Positions 52,798-61,812 of a stretch of 64,000 nt of DNA are shown here, in pieces (positions within the stretch are counted from its first letter, which is position 1; the number at the start of each line of letters is the position of its first letter). Source of the stretch: Paraburkholderia caffeinitolerans. Its GTDB lineage: Bacteria; Pseudomonadota; Gammaproteobacteria; Burkholderiales; Burkholderiaceae. The notes below the pieces were generated by a model. That model searched no databases. It was not told where the DNA came from and worked only from the letters and a program-made list of their open reading frames with translations. The translations under genes and the position numbers were made by a program. The stretch is taken from assembly GCF_902859945.1 (NCBI RefSeq), contig NZ_CADIKL010000003.1:246311-310310 (forward strand), given 5' to 3'.

Positions 52798-53874
52798 ATG
52801 CCGAAATCGAAGCGCCGTCTGCAGCAGTCCGAGTCTGACAGTCAAGCCGCCCAGGTTTCGGTGGAGGACGGCGCTCGGCAAGGCGACGACGAAGAACTCG
52901 AGAACGCACGCGAGTTCGACGAGCGCGAGTCCACCTCGGAAGAGGGCGGCCGCGAAAATGAAGAACCTGCGGAAGCGCCGTCCGATGCGGACGACTTCCG
53001 CGCGATCTTGCAGGCCGAACTCACGGCCGACACCATCCAGCATTATCTGAACCGGATCAGCGTGAAGCCGCTGCTCACCGTCGAAGAAGAGCAGCGCTAC
53101 TCTCGTCTTGCCAAGGCCGGCGAATTCGAGGCCCGGCAGGTCATGATCGAACGCAATCTGCGTCTCGTCGTCAGCATTGCGAAGGGCTATCTGAACCGTG
53201 GCGTGCCGCTGCTCGACCTGATCGAAGAGGGCAACCTCGGCTTGATGCACGCGATCGAGAAGTTCGATCCCACGCGCGGCTTCCGCTTTTCGACTTACGC
53301 CACCTGGTGGATCCGCCAGAGCATCGAGCGCGCGATCATGAACCAGGCTCGCACGGTGCGCTTGCCGGTGCACGTGATTCGCGAACTCAACCAGGTACTG
53401 CGTGCGAAGCGCCATCTGGAGAAGAATTCGCTGAACGCCGACTCGGCGTCCGACCGGCGCGACGCGAGCATCGACGACATCGCCTATCTCACGGGCAAGA
53501 CCACCGAGGAAGTCACCGACATCCTCGCGCTCAACGAGCACACCGCTTCGCTCGATGCGCCGCTCGATCTCGATCCGGCAAGCAGCCTGCTCGATTTGCT
53601 CTCGGACGACCAGAGCCAGTCGCCCGACGCCGAGGTGCAGCATCGCGAGCTCGAGACGCTCACGCGCGCCTGGCTCGGCCGGCTTTCGGACAAGCATCGC
53701 CATGTCATTGAGCGGCGCTTTGGACTGAACCATATCGAGCCCGCCACGCTCGAAGAGCTGGCCGACGAAATGGGCCTCACCCGCGAGCGCGTGCGGCAAA
53801 TCCAGCAGGAAGCGCTGGTGCGCCTCAAGCGCTTTTTCGCTTCGAACGGCGTGCGCAAGGACGCCGTTCTATAA
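52798..53874 (+). CDS. rpoS: RNA polymerase sigma factor RpoS
   Basis: General stress and stationary-phase sigma factor of 358 aa. Regions visible: an acidic variable N-terminal part, region 1.2 (D-T-I-Q-H-Y-L-N-R-I near residue 78), region 2 (R-F-S-T-Y-A-T-W-W-I-R-Q near 163), region 3, and the region 4 HTH (L-T-R-E-R-V-R-Q-I-Q near residue 325). The preceding nlpD and the gene order identify it as RpoS rather than RpoD or RpoH. It may also be transcribed from a promoter inside nlpD, as in E. coli, but none is evident from sequence. Confidence 0.96.
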   Translation: MPKSKRRLQQSESDSQAAQVSVEDGARQGDDEELENAREFDERESTSEEGGRENEEPAEAPSDADDFRAILQAELTADTIQHYLNRISVKPLLTVEEEQRYSRLAKAGEFEARQVMIERNLRLVVSIAKGYLNRGVPLLDLIEEGNLGLMHAIEKFDPTRGFRFSTYATWWIRQSIERAIMNQARTVRLPVHVIRELNQVLRAKRHLEKNSLNADSASDRRDASIDDIAYLTGKTTEEVTDILALNEHTASLDAPLDLDPASSLLDLLSDDQSQSPDAEVQHRELETLTRAWLGRLSDKHRHVIERRFGLNHIEPATLEELADEMGLTRERVRQIQQEALVRLKRFFASNGVRKDAVL

Positions 53875-53892
53875 AACCTCGCGTCAACCTGA

Positions 53893-54672
53893 ATGACAGT
53901 TCCCGTACTTGTATTCGACATCGAGACGATTCCCGATGTCGACGGCATTCGCCGTCTCGAAGATCTGCCCGCTTCGCTCACCGACGCCGAAGTGGCCGAG
54001 CACGCATTCGCCGCGCGCCGCGAGAAAACCGGCAGCGATTTCCTGCCGCATCATTTGCAGCGCGTGGCCGCGATTTCGTGCGTGTTCCGCGACGGCCAAG
54101 GCTTTCGCGTGCGCTCGCTCGGCACGCCCGAGGATGGCGAAGCGAAGCTGATCGACTCGTTCTATCGCACCATCGAGAAGTACACGCCGCAACTCGTTTC
54201 GTGGAACGGCGGCGGCTTCGACCTGCCGGTGCTGCATTATCGGGCGTTGGTGCACGGCATCCGCGCCGTGCGCTACTGGGAAATGGGCGAGGAAGACCGC
54301 GACTTCAAGTGGAACAACTACCTCAGCCGCTACCACTCGCGTCACACCGACCTGATGGACCTGCTCGCCATGTATCAGCCGCGCGCCAACGCGCCGCTCG
54401 ATGCGCTTGCGAAACTGTGCGGCTTTCCGGGCAAGCTCGGGATGGACGGCGGCCAGGTGTGGACGTCGTTCCAGCAGGGGCATATTGAGGAAATCCGCAA
54501 TTATTGCGAGACCGATGTGGTCAACACGTATCTGCTCTATTGCCGCTTCCAGAAGATGCGCGGCGGCTTCACCGAGCGCGAATACGACGATGAAATCGCG
54601 TTCGTGAAGCAGTCGCTCGCGGCCGAGCCCGCGGCGCACTGGAAGGAATATCTGGAGGCGTTCGGCCAGTGA
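53893..54672 (+). CDS. DEDDy 3'-5' exonuclease (PolB-type exonuclease family)
   Basis: Predicted nuclease of 259 aa. The three exonuclease motifs are visible: F-D-I-E-T (ExoI), S-W-N-G-G-G-F-D (ExoII) and Y-C-E-T-D (ExoIII), the last with the Tyr of the DEDDy group. The family is related to the exonuclease part of B-family DNA polymerases but has no polymerase. Its role here, probably DNA repair or RNA processing, is unknown. It starts 18 bp after rpoS and may share its transcript. A 13-bp tandem repeat follows the stop. Confidence 0.88.
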   Translation: MTVPVLVFDIETIPDVDGIRRLEDLPASLTDAEVAEHAFAARREKTGSDFLPHHLQRVAAISCVFRDGQGFRVRSLGTPEDGEAKLIDSFYRTIEKYTPQLVSWNGGGFDLPVLHYRALVHGIRAVRYWEMGEEDRDFKWNNYLSRYHSRHTDLMDLLAMYQPRANAPLDALAKLCGFPGKLGMDGGQVWTSFQQGHIEEIRNYCETDVVNTYLLYCRFQKMRGGFTEREYDDEIAFVKQSLAAEPAAHWKEYLEAFGQ

Positions 54673-54686
54673 AGGTCAGCGCTTAG

Positions 54687-54745
54687 TTGGTCCCCTGAGT
54701 TAGTCCTCTGAGTTAGTCCCCTGAGGTACTCCCCTGAGTCAGTCC
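54687..54745. repeat. 13-bp tandem repeat between two convergent nuclease genes
   Basis: Four tandem units of 13 bp (54687-54699, 54700-54712, 54713-54725, 54726-54738) with core TTAGTCCCCTGAG, followed by a partial fifth that runs into the stop of the EEP gene. Units 2 and 3 differ at one base. Confidence 0.85.
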
Positions 54746-55626
54746 AGTTCGAGAACGATGGGCTGATGATCGGACGCTTCGGTGGCGCCGTCGATCTCGC
54801 AGTACTTGAGACGTCCACGCAAATCCTCGGTGACGAACACGAAATCGCAGGCGAGCGGCCCGTCGGACCATTGCACAGTGTCGAAGACGCCTGCCGTGGG
54901 CGGTGGCGTCGCGCCGGGATGCAGCGCCGTCCAGGCATCGACGAATGCCGGACTGCCGGCTAGCGGCTCGAGCATACGCGTGTAAGCAGCGCTGCCGAAG
55001 GCGCTGTTGAAATCCCCGCAGATAATTGCACTCACCGGCCGCGCGGTACCAGCGAACGGCCCTGCGGTGTTTTCGGCGGGGGCAGGGTGCGCCGCGTGGG
55101 CGGCGGCGTCCTGCTGCAGTTGCCGAAGCGCATCGACCTGCGCGAGCCGCTGGCGCTCGGAATAGAACTCCAAGTGTGTCACGAGTACGCGCAATGCGCC
55201 GCCCGACGAAGTCGCGCCGGACACATCGAGCACCGCTTCGAGCGCGACGCGCTGCATCGACGGTGCGGCAGGATCGGCGGGCCACGGCAGCAGATGGCGA
55301 AACACCTGGGCGATGGGCAGGCGTGTGGCGATCGCATTGCCGAACTGCCGGCGCGGCGCGGGTCCAGTGCCCGGCGCAGCGGCTGGATCGGCGCCCAGAT
55401 CGGCGCCGATTGCCTCGATTACCGTGAAACCGGGTAGAAGCGCTGCCAGTTCGGCGAACTGATCGTTGCCGGGGCCGCCCGGCAGTGCGCGAAAGCCTCG
55501 CGTGATTTCCTGCAGACACAGGATGTCGAAGTCGGCGAGACGGCGGGCTTCGCGCACCGTGCGCGCGAGATCTACGACACCGGATGCGTCGCGTCCCCAC
55601 TGCACGTTCCAGCTAACGAGTTTCAT
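54739..55626 (-). CDS. Endonuclease/exonuclease/phosphatase (EEP) family protein
   Basis: Metal-dependent phosphoesterase of 295 aa. Family motifs present: V-S-W-N-V-Q-W-G at the N terminus, C-L-Q-E-I near residue 37, C-G-D-F-N-S (two catalytic residues) near residue 202 and S-D-H-Q-P-I at the C terminus. Members cut DNA, RNA, or phospholipid head groups; the substrate is not clear here. No signal peptide. ATG 55626 chosen; an upstream start would add few residues. The stop overlaps the tandem repeat. Confidence 0.88.
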   Translation of the reverse strand: MKLVSWNVQWGRDASGVVDLARTVREARRLADFDILCLQEITRGFRALPGGPGNDQFAELAALLPGFTVIEAIGADLGADPAAAPGTGPAPRRQFGNAIATRLPIAQVFRHLLPWPADPAAPSMQRVALEAVLDVSGATSSGGALRVLVTHLEFYSERQRLAQVDALRQLQQDAAAHAAHPAPAENTAGPFAGTARPVSAIICGDFNSAFGSAAYTRMLEPLAGSPAFVDAWTALHPGATPPPTAGVFDTVQWSDGPLACDFVFVTEDLRGRLKYCEIDGATEASDHQPIVLELD

Positions 55627-55692
55627 GGCCGGCTCCAGCTCACGCATCATTGAACGACGGAAGCGCCGGACTCCGGAGTGGCTGCGAGCGGG

Positions 55693-56040
55693 TTATCGGC
55701 GCATGACCGCGTAATCGGAAGAATGATAGGCCACGGCGGGCCCGGCTGCCGCGCGCACCAGGGCCAGGTCGCATTTCCCGCGCGCGCTAGCCGATACGGC
55801 GCGCTGCTTGAAATAAACGGCGAAGGGGACGCTTCCGTAATCGCCGAGCGCGTACTGGTAGCACTCGCTGCCGTTTTCGCCAAAGATGCGATCGGGTGGT
55901 CCGATGCGCTTGGTGACTTCGGTTTGCGTCATGCCCCGCGTGACGGAGGAAATCGTCACGTCAGGAGCGGGCGTCGGCGAGGTGCAGGCGCTCGCACCGA
56001 GGACAGTCGCGACGAGCATCGCATAAAGCAGTTTGTTCAT
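55693..56040 (-). CDS. Small lipoprotein with BamE-like (SmpA/OmlA) domain
   Basis: Protein of 115 aa with a signal peptide and lipobox (G-A-S-A-C near residue 19). The rest has V-T-R-G-M-T-Q-T-E-V-T-K-R-I-G-P-P, the G-x-x-x-x-x-V-x-x-x-x-G-x-P pattern of SmpA/OmlA domains. BamE-type lipoproteins stabilise the outer membrane assembly machine, but many unrelated envelope lipoproteins share this fold. Start at 56040. Function not known. Confidence 0.7.
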   Translation of the reverse strand: MNKLLYAMLVATVLGASACTSPTPAPDVTISSVTRGMTQTEVTKRIGPPDRIFGENGSECYQYALGDYGSVPFAVYFKQRAVSASARGKCDLALVRAAAGPAVAYHSSDYAVMRR

Positions 56041-56177
56041 TTCAAACCAGAGGATCATGATGGGTGCGCTATCTGTACGCTCCCGGGGCGAGATTTCCTA
56101 TCGGATTCGTCTCAATTCAACGTGCCAGGGAATCCAAAGCATTGTGTGCACGCATGGGTGACCGCTTACTCGGACAC

Positions 56178-56384
56178 TCAATCGAATACGAAGCGGACGA
56201 CGAGATAAATGAGGCCGACCATCAGGAACGGGCTACCTAGCATGATTGCCGCGACCGCATACGATCTGCGCCGCGCGATGGCGCGACGAGGCGGCACTTC
56301 CAGAAAAGGGGCGAGCAAAACGACCGCGGTGCAAAGTATGGCCAGCGGGATCGCAAAGCCTTGATCAGAAAGGAGTATGTCCAT
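56178..56384 (-). CDS. Small inner membrane protein, two hydrophobic segments
   Basis: Hypothetical protein of 68 aa with hydrophobic stretches near residues 9-27 and 43-66 separated by an Arg-rich loop. This positive loop suggests that both ends face outward. No family is recognised. Plausible as coding by composition, but unsupported by neighbours. Confidence 0.5.
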   Translation of the reverse strand: MDILLSDQGFAIPLAILCTAVVLLAPFLEVPPRRAIARRRSYAVAAIMLGSPFLMVGLIYLVVRFVFD

Positions 56385-56541
56385 GATGTCGGGTCTCGGG
56401 CGCTGGCCTCATATGGCACATCGCGAGAAACATCGTACTGACCGGTGCCGGTGCCGAATATCGGATTAATTTGAAAGCGCGCATGCCGCGGTGAGCGGGG
56501 GCGTGTCGCAGCCGCGTGTAGGGAGCAGACGCCGAATCGAC

Positions 56542-56547
56542 TACAAT
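56542..56547 (+). promoter_or_regulatory. -10-like element upstream of rlmD
   Basis: TACAAT about 50 bp before the rlmD start; no clear -35. Confidence 0.3.
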
Positions 56548-56595
56548 CTCGCCTTCGCCTGAAAATTCCCCTCACTGTCTGTCAGGAACCCGCTG

Positions 56596-58107
56596 GTGTC
56601 TCAAGCTGCCCCCGACCCTCAAGCTGAAACTGTTCACGCCGAAACTGGCCGTGCCGAAACTGGCCGTGCCGAATCCGCCGCCGCTGCTTCCCCGCCTGTG
56701 CCCGCGAAGAAGCTCAGCAAGCGCGAGCGCCGTGCCGAGAAACGCGCATCCATCGAAGCGTCGGTTGCTCATGCCCCGATTCTGGAAATCGAGTCTCTCG
56801 ACATGGAGGCGCGTGGCGTGGGCCGCACCGTCACCGAAACGGGCGAACCCGGCAAGGTGATCTTCGTCGAGGGCGCGTTGCCGGGCGAACGGGTCACATA
56901 TTTGAGCTACCGCAAGAAGCCGAGCTTCGAGCAGGCCCAGGTCGTGAACGTGCTGCGCGAGAGCGCGATCCGTACGAGGCCGCAATGCCAGTTCTTCGGC
57001 ACCTGCGGCGGTTGCTCGATGCAGCATCTGGACGTGCGCGCCCAGATCGCCGTCAAGCAGCGCGTGCTTGAAGACAATCTCATGCATCTCTCGAAGGTGC
57101 GTGCGGAAACGATGTTCCGGCCGATCCACGGGCCGTCGTGGGGCTATCGCTACCGTGCGCGTCTGACTGTGCGCAACGTGCCGAAGAAGGGCGGCGTGCT
57201 GGTGGGGTTCCACGAACGCAAGAGCAGCTATGTTGCCGACATGACGAGCTGCGAGGTGCTGCCGCCTGACGTTTCGGCCATGCTCGTGCCGCTGCGCCGG
57301 CTGGTCGAGGCGCTGTCGATTCGCGATCGCATGCCGCAGATCGAGCTGGCCGTCGGATCGAGCGTGACGGCGTTGGTGCTGCGCATCCTCGAGCCGCTCA
57401 CCGCCGCCGACGAAGACCAGCTGCGCGCCTTTGCCGATCAGCACAACGTGCAGTTCTGGCTGCAGCCCAAGGGGCCGGACACGGTGTTTCCGTTCTATCC
57501 GCTCGACAAGGCGCTCGACTACACGCTGCCCGAATTCGATATCCGCATGCCGTTCAAGCCTACGGATTTCACTCAGGTCAATCATCAGATCAACCGCGTG
57601 CTCGTCGGCCGCGCGCTGCGTCTGCTCGCGCCCGAGGCAGGCGACCGCGTGCTGGACCTGTTCTGCGGCATCGGCAACTTCACGCTGCCGCTCGCGCGTC
57701 TCGCGCGCGAAGTGGTAGGCATCGAGGGCAGCGATACGCTGACGGCGCGCGCACTCGAAAACGCGCGCACCAATGGCGTGGACGGCCATACGTCGTTTGC
57801 GTGCCGTAATCTGTTCGAAGTCACCGCCGACGATCTTCGCGCGCTCGGTGCGTTCGACAAATTCCTGATCGATCCGCCTCGCGAAGGCGCGCTCGCGGTG
57901 TCGCAGGCGCTCGCCGAGATCGCGAAGAGCGGCGAGGGTCCGTTGCCGTCGCGCATTGTCTACGTGTCGTGCAGCCCGGCGACGCTCGCGCGCGACGCGG
58001 GCGTGCTCGTGACCGAAGCGGGTTACCGGCTCAAGGGCGCTGGCGTGGTCAACATGTTTCCGCACACGTCGCACGTCGAGTCGATCGCGCTGTTCGAGCG
58101 AGACTGA
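56596..58107 (+). CDS. rlmD: 23S rRNA (uracil(1939)-C(5))-methyltransferase RlmD
   Basis: SAM-dependent rRNA methyltransferase of 503 aa (RumA family). After an Ala/Glu-rich leader with a repeated A-E-T-G-R segment comes a TRAM domain (about 55-120), and an iron-sulfur region with [10 protein letters not shown] near residue 133. The C-terminal methyltransferase has D-L-F-C-G-I-G-N-F near residue 353 and the nucleophile Cys in S-C-S-P. The start is GTG at 56596. It is convergent with bamD through a terminator. Confidence 0.95.
   Translation: MSQAAPDPQAETVHAETGRAETGRAESAAAASPPVPAKKLSKRERRAEKRASIEASVAHAPILEIESLDMEARGVGRTVTETGEPGKVIFVEGALPGERVTYLSYRKKPSFEQAQVVNVLRESAIRTRPQCQFFGTCGGCSMQHLDVRAQIAVKQRVLEDNLMHLSKVRAETMFRPIHGPSWGYRYRARLTVRNVPKKGGVLVGFHERKSSYVADMTSCEVLPPDVSAMLVPLRRLVEALSIRDRMPQIELAVGSSVTALVLRILEPLTAADEDQLRAFADQHNVQFWLQPKGPDTVFPFYPLDKALDYTLPEFDIRMPFKPTDFTQVNHQINRVLVGRALRLLAPEAGDRVLDLFCGIGNFTLPLARLAREVVGIEGSDTLTARALENARTNGVDGHTSFACRNLFEVTADDLRALGAFDKFLIDPPREGALAVSQALAEIAKSGEGPLPSRIVYVSCSPATLARDAGVLVTEAGYRLKGAGVVNMFPHTSHVESIALFERD
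56638..56667 (+). repeat. 15-bp direct repeat inside the rlmD N-terminal coding part
   Basis: GCCGAAACTGGCCGT occurs twice in tandem and in frame (A-E-T-G-R), with a degenerate third copy. Confidence 0.7.
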
Positions 58108-58174
58108 ACGAGGATGGCGCCTCTGGCGCCTGTTCTTGCCGCAGCGCGATTACCGTTAGCGGCGGCAGCAGCAA

Positions 58175-58208
58175 AAAAAATCGCCACGGATTTCCGTGGC
58201 GATTTTTT
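58175..58208. terminator. Bidirectional terminator between rlmD and bamD
   Basis: 16-bp arms (AAAAAATCGCCACGGA) around TT, with A and T runs. Confidence 0.88.
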
Positions 58209-58235
58209 ATTGGGCGGACTGGCCTGAAGCTGCGA

Positions 58236-59090
58236 TCACCAGATCTGGTACCACGGCTTGCTTTCCTTGCCGGCGCGCGCGTGGCCCGTGATGTACGGGC
58301 TGTCCGGGAACGTGGCTGCGAGCACGCGGCGGGTGTCCTCGGCCATCTGCGGCTGATCCAGCTTCTGATACGAGAGGATCATGATGTGCAAGGCGTCCTC
58401 GATTGCCGGCGCGCTCTTGTAGTCCTGGATCGCCAGTTGCGCACGATTGATCGCCGCCACGTAGGCGCCACGGCGGTAGTAGTAGTCGGCCGCGTGCACT
58501 TCGTGCGAGGCGAGTGCGTTCACGATATAGCGCATGCGCTGTGCCGCGTCAGGCGCGTATTTGCTCTTCGGGAACTTGTCGACGACAACCTTGAACGCGT
58601 CATACGACTCGCGCAGCGACTTCGGATCGCGCTCGCTCATGTCCTGGCCGGAGAAGCGGCCGAACAGACCGAGGTCGTCGTTGAAGTGGATCATGCCCTT
58701 CAGATAGTACGCATAGGCGATGTCCGGATGATCGGGGTGCAACTGGATGAAACGATTGATGGCCTGGTCGGCGGCGTCGTTCTCGTTATCTTTCCAGCTG
58801 CAGTAGGCGACGTTGATCTGCGCCTGCTGGGCGAAGCGGCCGAACGGGTCGCGGCCTTCGAGCTGCTCGAAGTATTTCGCGCATTTGCCCCAGTCGCCGC
58901 CGGAGAGCGCGTCCTGGGCCTCCGTATATAATTTGTTGTTATTCCACGTTGCCGTTTCGTCGGTTTTTTGCGGCAGGCCGTGGCAGGCCGCGACCAAGGC
59001 GAGCGCGGCACCGCAGGCGGCAACGCGAATAACATTGCCAATCTTGCCGAGCGTTTGTGCTCGCGCCGTGTGCGTTGCGTTTCGGGCCAT
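58236..59090 (-). CDS. bamD: Outer membrane protein assembly factor BamD
   Basis: Essential lipoprotein (284 aa from this start) of the BAM complex that folds outer membrane proteins. Signal peptide with lipobox A-L-V-A-A-C near residue 33, then TPR-like helical repeats (about 40-280; for example Y-A-P-D-A-A-Q-R-M and S-W-K-D-N-E-N). Start chosen at ATG 59090 because a signal peptide from ATG 59132 would be unusually long; the latter remains possible. rluD is divergent from it. Confidence 0.93.
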   Translation of the reverse strand: MARNATHTARAQTLGKIGNVIRVAACGAALALVAACHGLPQKTDETATWNNNKLYTEAQDALSGGDWGKCAKYFEQLEGRDPFGRFAQQAQINVAYCSWKDNENDAADQAINRFIQLHPDHPDIAYAYYLKGMIHFNDDLGLFGRFSGQDMSERDPKSLRESYDAFKVVVDKFPKSKYAPDAAQRMRYIVNALASHEVHAADYYYRRGAYVAAINRAQLAIQDYKSAPAIEDALHIMILSYQKLDQPQMAEDTRRVLAATFPDSPYITGHARAGKESKPWYQIW

Positions 59091-59173
59091 TGTTTCTTGG
59101 GCCAGTTTCGTAATCGTGTTCAAGGCTCGCATTTATCCAGTCCAGCTACAGGTCCACAGGTGACCCAGACTCA

Positions 59174-60436
59174 ATGACCCGTTCAGTTATTCGGGGGGCC
59201 GGCGCTCCCGGCGCCCAAAACAGCATCAGCGATTATAGCCTGGGCGATGCGCCCAATGACGCAGCAGCCGGCCAGGTGCGTGATGACGCCCCCATTGGCG
59301 GCACGTCCGCCGCCGCGCCGCGTACGCGTCGCGCCCAGCAGGAGCAGGAAGCCCGCCGCGTCGAGGTGCCTGACGAGCTTGCCGGCGAGCGGCTCGACAA
59401 GGTGCTCGCCAAAGTGTTTCCGGAGTTTTCGCGCAGCCGTCTGCAAGGCTGGATCGAGGAGCAGCGCGTGCGCGTCGACGGCAAGCCGGCCAAGGTGCGC
59501 CAGCCGGTGCCGCTGGGCGCGGTCATCGAGCTCGTGCCCGATTTGCTGCCTGAACAGCTCGCGTTCACTCCCGAGCCGCTGCCGCTCGACGTCGTCTACG
59601 AAGACGACGCCATCGTCGTGATCAACAAGCCCGCCGGGCTCGTGGTGCATCCGGCCGCCGGCAACTGGAGCGGCACGATCCTCAACGGCCTGCTGCACCG
59701 CTATGGCGAGGCGGCGGCGGGTCTGCCGCGCGCAGGCATCGTGCACCGTCTCGATAAAGAAACCTCGGGGCTGATGGTGGTCGCGCGCACGCTCGAAGCG
59801 CAGACCGATCTCGTGCGCCAGTTGCAGGCGCGCACGGTCAAGCGCCGCTATCTCGCGCTCGTGTGGGGCAATATTCGCGACGAGGGCACGATCGACGCGC
59901 CCATCGGCCGCGATTCGCGCGAGCGTACGCGTATGGCGGTCGTGTCGGGCGCCTCGGGCAAGCCCGCGCGCACGCACTTCCGGCGCATCGACAAGACCCT
60001 CTGGCACAACCAGCCCGTGAGCGCGATCCATTGCGACCTGGAGACGGGCCGCACGCACCAGATCCGCGTGCATTGCGCGGCCATCGGCCATCCGCTGCTC
60101 GGCGACCCGGTGTATGGGCACGCGCGTGGCAAGCGCTCGGTCGCCGCGCTGCCTGGCGGCTTCGCGCGCCAGGCGCTGCACGCGTGGCGTCTCGGCCTGA
60201 TCCATCCGGTTACGGGCCGTGCGATGCAATGGCGCGCGGAGGTGCCCGACGACATGGACGCGCTGATCGAAGCGCTCGGCTTCGGCCGCGAAGAGGGCGG
60301 GGACGAATACGGCTTCGACGAAGAGATGTTCGATAGCGCGTACACCGACGAGGGTTACGTCATCGGCAGCGACGAGGGCGATTACGACTACGACGAAGAA
60401 GACGACGAAGGCGAAGAGGAGAACAAGCCCGCATGA
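59174..60436 (+). CDS. rluD: 23S rRNA pseudouridine synthase RluD
   Basis: Makes pseudouridines 1911, 1915 and 1917 in helix 69 of 23S rRNA. After a 55-residue low-complexity leader comes an S4 domain (about 62-125) and the pseudouridine synthase fold with the catalytic Asp194 in H-R-L-D-K-E-T-S-G. The last 45 residues are very acidic (Asp/Glu/Tyr-rich), longer than in E. coli RluD. Its stop overlaps the pgeF start by 4 bp. Confidence 0.93.
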   Translation: MTRSVIRGAGAPGAQNSISDYSLGDAPNDAAAGQVRDDAPIGGTSAAAPRTRRAQQEQEARRVEVPDELAGERLDKVLAKVFPEFSRSRLQGWIEEQRVRVDGKPAKVRQPVPLGAVIELVPDLLPEQLAFTPEPLPLDVVYEDDAIVVINKPAGLVVHPAAGNWSGTILNGLLHRYGEAAAGLPRAGIVHRLDKETSGLMVVARTLEAQTDLVRQLQARTVKRRYLALVWGNIRDEGTIDAPIGRDSRERTRMAVVSGASGKPARTHFRRIDKTLWHNQPVSAIHCDLETGRTHQIRVHCAAIGHPLLGDPVYGHARGKRSVAALPGGFARQALHAWRLGLIHPVTGRAMQWRAEVPDDMDALIEALGFGREEGGDEYGFDEEMFDSAYTDEGYVIGSDEGDYDYDEEDDEGEEENKPA

Positions 60437-61323
60437 CGACCTGTCCGGAACTGACCTCCGCTGATTTGTTGCATCCGGAGTGGCATGTGACGCCGCGCGT
60501 GCGTGCGATCGTGACCACGCGTAACGGCGGCGTGAGCTTGCCGCCGTTCGGCCGTTGGCAGGCCGATGAGGCATCGCTTGCGCATGCAGCACACGAAGAC
60601 GGTGTGGAGTTGCCGTGCGGCCTGAACTTGGGCCGTTCGTCCGGCGACGACCTGGAGCACGTCGAAGCCAATCGCGCGCGCTTGCTCGCCTATGCGGGCG
60701 TGCCGGCAGCGTGGCTGAAGCAGATTCACGGGCCAGTGGTGGTAGACGCGGCCGTCGCGCTCGAGGCCGCTCGCGCGGGTACCCTGCTCGAGGCCGATGC
60801 GAGCGTAACCAACCAGCCGGGCATCGCCTGCACGGTAATGGTCGCCGACTGCATGCCGGTGCTGCTTTGCGATGGCGCGGGCCGGGCGGTCGGCGCAGCG
60901 CATGCGGGATGGCGAGGGCTCGCTGCGGGCGTCATCGAGAAAACCGCGCAACGCGTGGCCACGCTCGCGGGCTGCGCTGCGAGCGAACTGCACGCCTACC
61001 TTGGGCCGGCAATCGGCCCGAAGGCGTTCGAAGTGGGGGAGGACGTGCGCACTGCGTTCATGGATCACGTCGAAACCATTGATGGTGTACAGCGCGATGC
61101 CGTGCGCGTCAGCACAGCGGCGGCATTCGTGCCGCGCTCCGAAGCGCCTGGCAAGTATCTGGCCGATCTGGAGCGCCTGGCGCGCCTGCGTCTTGCTGAA
61201 ATCGGCGTGACGCATATCAGCGGCGGGGGGCTATGCACTTTTACAGATCGTGAACGGTTCTACTCTTATCGGCGCGAACGCGTGACCGGGCGCATGGCGG
61301 CGCTCATCTGGCTCGCCCCTTGA
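60433..61323 (+). CDS. pgeF: Purine nucleoside phosphorylase-like/peptidoglycan editing factor PgeF
   Basis: Laccase-domain (YfiH/YlmD) protein of 296 aa. Metal site motifs: L-N-L-G near residue 58, V-A-D-C-M-P-V near residue 137, and the A-A-H-A-G-W-R-G near residue 155. The family removes misplaced amino acids from peptidoglycan precursors and has purine nucleoside phosphorylase activity in related enzymes. It overlaps rluD, an arrangement also known in E. coli. Confidence 0.92.
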   Translation: MTTCPELTSADLLHPEWHVTPRVRAIVTTRNGGVSLPPFGRWQADEASLAHAAHEDGVELPCGLNLGRSSGDDLEHVEANRARLLAYAGVPAAWLKQIHGPVVVDAAVALEAARAGTLLEADASVTNQPGIACTVMVADCMPVLLCDGAGRAVGAAHAGWRGLAAGVIEKTAQRVATLAGCAASELHAYLGPAIGPKAFEVGEDVRTAFMDHVETIDGVQRDAVRVSTAAAFVPRSEAPGKYLADLERLARLRLAEIGVTHISGGGLCTFTDRERFYSYRRERVTGRMAALIWLAP

Positions 61324-61812
61324 GCAACGCTGAGCCACGTTGAATCAAACGGAATCACGTATTGAACCTTGCCCCGGGTAGCCGCTACTTCATTTCCGAT
61401 TCGCGGCTTCCTGCCTGGTATTTCAAACCCCGATTTTAAGGCTCGATCGGGCCTGTTTTGCTGCATTGCACTATCGGCGCGAAGCTCCGTATTTCATGCA
61501 ATTCAAATCAGCCGGGCGATTCCTTCATTGCACTGCAAGCACTTGCGCGCAAGGCGATTTTTTTCGCACTGCCGTGCGCGGCGCATTGTGTCAGCCAATT
61601 TAAGAACGGCTTACATCGGGAAAACGATAATAAAAAAAATATCGCAGTGCGGCAAAATCGGGCACAAGCATTGACATGCTTTGCAGTGGGGAGCAAGAAT
61701 GTCCCTCACCTACGGGACAGGACGCGGCAAGGCTCACGTTAGCAACAGTGCGCCGCGCGCGGACCACCTGCCTCTCAACCAGTCCTTCGGGACATATCGG
61801 TCAAAAGCAGGC
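61324..61812. other. Upstream region of phaC, rich in GCACTGC repeats
   Basis: Between pgeF and phaC. It is AT-richer than average and carries repeated motifs: CATTGCACT at 61464 and 61526, TTGCACTGCAA (palindrome) at 61528-61538, GCACTGC at 61530 and 61566, and its complement GCAGTGC at 61644. A TTGACA-like element lies near 61671. No protein recognised before 61699. Confidence 0.5.

Noticed and set aside
51649..53799. 716-aa minus-strand frame opposite pcm, nlpD and rpoS
   Set aside because: Runs antisense through three well-supported genes and has composition of a shadow frame.
61690..61812. Use of ATG 61699 as phaC start
   Set aside because: It has a better ribosome binding site, but the 38 extra codons have poor GC at third positions and make the protein longer than the family. 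Not fully excluded.
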